Source: Candidatus Saccharibacteria bacterium UBA1235
GTDB lineage: Bacteria > Patescibacteriota > Saccharimonadia > Saccharimonadales > Saccharimonadaceae
Length of the DNA stretch: 29,652 nucleotides
Direction of reading: 5' to 3'
NCBI GenBank assembly: GCA_002309075.1
Contig: DBWP01000007.1
Coordinates: 14,191-43,842, forward strand
Shown here in pieces: positions 27,850-29,652 of this stretch. The translations under genes were made by a program, and so were the position numbers. The first letter of the stretch is position 1. Every line of letters starts with the position of its first letter. The notes under the pieces are model-generated. The model was not told the DNA's origin. It saw nothing but the letters and a program-made list of their open reading frames with translations, and ran no database searches.

Positions 27850-29652
27850 CTAAAGACTACGCACACAGCGTACGAGGTTCCCTTGGACCCTCGTGCTATT
27901 GTTCATACTCCAGCTGCTACCACCGTAGCGCAGGTTGTACTGATTGCCAGTATTGAACGCAGTAGTTAACCACCAAAAGCTGTACGAGCTAGCGCCGTAT
28001 AGCTTGCCGCCGCTGTAGGCGCCTGCAAGGACAGGGTTTTTATTGGAGCTAGAAGCGCTTATAAAGTTATTCGCTTCTGTTTGGGTTGGCAGCCTCCAGC
28101 CTTTAGGACAGATGTCTGATGTAGCGTCTTGTTGTACCGAATTGCTGCATACAGTTCCAGCAGAAGCTGCACAGTAGTTATAATAGGTGCCATAAGTTGT
28201 ACTATTTGCGTCTGTGGTGTCATAATGTATTCCAGCGGAAGTATAGCTATTCAGAGAAGTGTCAGAGTTACCAGTGCTGCTCTTTAAGTCAAAGTAACTC
28301 ATTGTGGTATTTTGGGTGACGTTTGTATCGGCTGGGGTTAGGCTTGTATCGGTGAAGCGAAGGTTATCTGTCATCCAGTAGATATCGCCTATTCTGGCGA
28401 TATTATAGACATTGCCATCACGGGAATCTGGGAGAGTAGTGGTAGAGCCATCGGTTGGCATAAGCTCCGCGAGTTTTGTGCTTGTCACGTTTTGCATGGT
28501 GGTTGGGGGGAGTGGACCGTAAACGCAGCGTACAGAGTACCCGAAGACTTTAGGATATGCGCCTACATACCAGCCACTATCGTAGTACAAGGTATGCTGA
28601 TAGGTAGTATTGCTCGCAGTAGCTGACCACCAGTCGCCTCTTGAGCTAGCGGCGAATAGCGAGCCGATGAAGTAGTAGCCTGCAAGGACAGGGTTTTTAT
28701 TGGGGCTAGAAGCGTATTTAAAAACCAGGGCTTCATTTTGGGTTGGCAACCTCCAGCCTTTAGGACAGATATCTGAAGTTGCGTCTTGTTTTGTTTGGCT
28801 ACATACAGTTCCAGCAGAAGCTGCACAGTAGTTATAATGTGCGCCGTAGGTTGCGCTATTTGGATCTGAAGTGTTAAAGTGGGCTCTAGGTTCGGTATAA
28901 GTATTTCCAGCAGTTAAATCTCCTCCAGCTGAAATATTAAAATCTGCTCCGGTAAAGTTAGATTCAGAGGCAGAGATAGTACCCATAATTTTTAGGTTAT
29001 CTGTCATCCAATATGTACCGTCAATATTTGTGACTTGGTATTTGTTACCGTCACGCGAATCAGTTAATATTGCTGTACTTCCATCACTCGGCATAAGCTG
29101 CGCGAGTTTTGTACTATCTACTTCCTGCATATAATTCGGCGCTGCTGCTGTATTCGGATTCACGAGCACATATTTAACTTGTCCCGTATAAGTTCCGGCT
29201 GGTTGTGTTGCGGAGATATAAGCTGCATAGGTAGTTTTAAGAATTGAACTAGTCGTTGCATGGTCAAGAGATGCAACTTTAGTATAAGAACTTGGTACTG
29301 CGGAGAAAGAACTAAAACCATTTAAAATTGATGGGGCATCTGTTCCAGCGCCAGCTGAAACTTTCATTGCCCAGTTAGAGATATCATTATTGCCATTCGG
29401 GCCAGTCGCTGTGCCAGTTATAATATCTGCGCTAGAACCTAGTCCTGCGCCAATTAATTTATTATTTCCAAGAACGTTATCCGTATAGCCAACTGCATAG
29501 ATCGCATAACCGTCCTGATCATTACAGAAGGTTTCAATAGAAGTTTCACCAATTCCATCTGGATTCGCGGTTCCAGAATAAGTTCCACTACTTAAAGTTA
29601 CTGTGTGGGCTGAGTTGACCGTCGCTGTCATTGAACAGACCGTATCAACCGT
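27850..29652 (-). CDS. FISUMP protein with two variable modules (5' end outside the window)
   Basis: The frame is open to the right edge, so the N-terminus and any signal peptide are missing; the visible part is about 600 aa. An N-terminal Thr/Gly/Asn-rich region (FCNDQDGYAIYAVGY, ISNWAMKVSAGAG, PAGTYTGQVKYVLV) resembles the extracellular domain of the other FISUMP proteins in type but not in sequence. Two FISUMP modules follow, each with YWMTDNL, YYNYCAASAGTVC, DICPKGWRLPT and NPVLAG. The second module has a different front part (TSLTPADTNVTQNTTMSYFDLKS). Both have variable regions of the NNC type. The gene ends VRCVRSL, as in the left gene (RCMRSL), with a matching terminator. Confidence 0.85.
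   Translation of the reverse strand, partial: TVDTVCSMTATVNSAHTVTLSSGTYSGTANPDGIGETSIETFCNDQDGYAIYAVGYTDNVLGNNKLIGAGLGSSADIITGTATGPNGNNDISNWAMKVSAGAGTDAPSILNGFSSFSAVPSSYTKVASLDHATTSSILKTTYAAYISATQPAGTYTGQVKYVLVNPNTAAAPNYMQEVDSTKLAQLMPSDGSTAILTDSRDGNKYQVTNIDGTYWMTDNLKIMGTISASESNFTGADFNISAGGDLTAGNTYTEPRAHFNTSDPNSATYGAHYNYCAASAGTVCSQTKQDATSDICPKGWRLPTQNEALVFKYASSPNKNPVLAGYYFIGSLFAASSRGDWWSATASNTTYQHTLYYDSGWYVGAYPKVFGYSVRCVYGPLPPTTMQNVTSTKLAELMPTDGSTTTLPDSRDGNVYNIARIGDIYWMTDNLRFTDTSLTPADTNVTQNTTMSYFDLKSSTGNSDTSLNSYTSAGIHYDTTDANSTTYGTYYNYCAASAGTVCSNSVQQDATSDICPKGWRLPTQTEANNFISASSSNKNPVLAGAYSGGKLYGASSYSFWWLTTAFNTGNQYNLRYGGSSWSMNNSTRVQGNLVRCVRSL
27877..28020 (-). other. Variable region, last module of the right FISUMP gene (putative DGR VR)
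   Basis: Between GCAGGC and GTACGCTG. Many NNC or NNT codons: GCC, TAC, AGC, TAC, AAT, GGC, AAT, TAC, AAC, CGC, TAC. Several AAC/AAT codons remain, as expected of sites not mutated from an adenine-rich template. Stop codon and hairpin follow directly. Confidence 0.65.
28537..28677 (-). other. Variable region, first module of the right FISUMP gene (putative DGR VR)
   Basis: Same flanks. Codons TAC, TAC, TTC, ATC, TTC, GCC, GAC, AGC, ACC, TAT, CAT, ACC, TAC stand at the columns that vary in the other copies, again with a fixed third base. Confidence 0.6.

Noticed and set aside
1..29652. DGR reverse transcriptase, accessory protein or template repeat inside the window
   Set aside because: No frame shows RT motifs, and no non-coding copy of the TGGTGGTCAGC-type module core is present; the driver, if any, is outside.

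Overview
The window looks like chromosome from a Gram-positive-type, reduced-genome bacterium, most likely Patescibacteria/CPR and plausibly Candidatus Saccharibacteria. The reasons are tight gene packing with 1-17 nt overlaps, moderate-to-low GC, a sortase, several FISUMP (Fib_succ_major) surface proteins, TGA still used as a stop (at 16703-16705), and many genes whose start codon lies 6-9 nt after an extended -10 box. The taxonomic call is an inference; no 16S gene is present.

Layout. 1-3800 (minus strand): the secE-nusG-rplK-rplA-rplJ-rplL block, with an L10 autoregulatory leader before rplJ and a DUF4203-like membrane gene inserted between rplA and rplJ. 3804-6230: a divergent acyltransferase, an endonuclease/exonuclease/phosphatase-family enzyme, tRNA-Gln(CTG) with a second copy of its 3' end, a candidate ~52-nt structured RNA, and an orphan CdiA-CT-like nuclease. 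6282-8798: a secreted protein with three FISUMP modules. 8872-13600 (plus): a VTC-domain protein, DUF4956 and a Cthe_2159-like carbohydrate-binding protein, then a 7TM protein and a CAP protein. 13597-17748 (mostly minus): a CapA/class-A-beta-lactamase-like fusion, sortase, a minimal GHKL-type protein (plus), a YgjP-like metallopeptidase and an AAA_33 kinase. 17814-21208: a polysaccharide deacetylase (plus), then GT4 glycosyltransferase and GH57 (minus). 21256-21801: tRNA-Trp, rpmG and an untracked 53-aa gene. 21845-25821: an AddA/RecB-like helicase-nuclease and gpsA. 25838-29652: two more FISUMP proteins, the last cut by the window edge.

Main discovery. Five of the seven FISUMP modules (three in the 6.3-8.8 kb gene, two in the 27.8 kb gene) carry a ~140-bp variable stretch in which codon positions 1 and 2 change freely while the third base stays fixed (NNC or NNT columns), between near-invariant flanks. 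That is the footprint of adenine-specific mutagenic retrohoming by a diversity-generating retroelement (DGR). Both genes end in the same 76-bp sequence, including a strong hairpin just past the last variable region. The two modules of the 25.8 kb gene lack the pattern and the hairpin. No reverse transcriptase or template repeat is in the window, so the driver must lie elsewhere or be lost.

The rest of the window is largely cell-envelope biology (sortase, deacetylase, CAP, CapA/serine hydrolase, polyphosphate/carbohydrate-binding cluster), as expected for an organism living on other cells.
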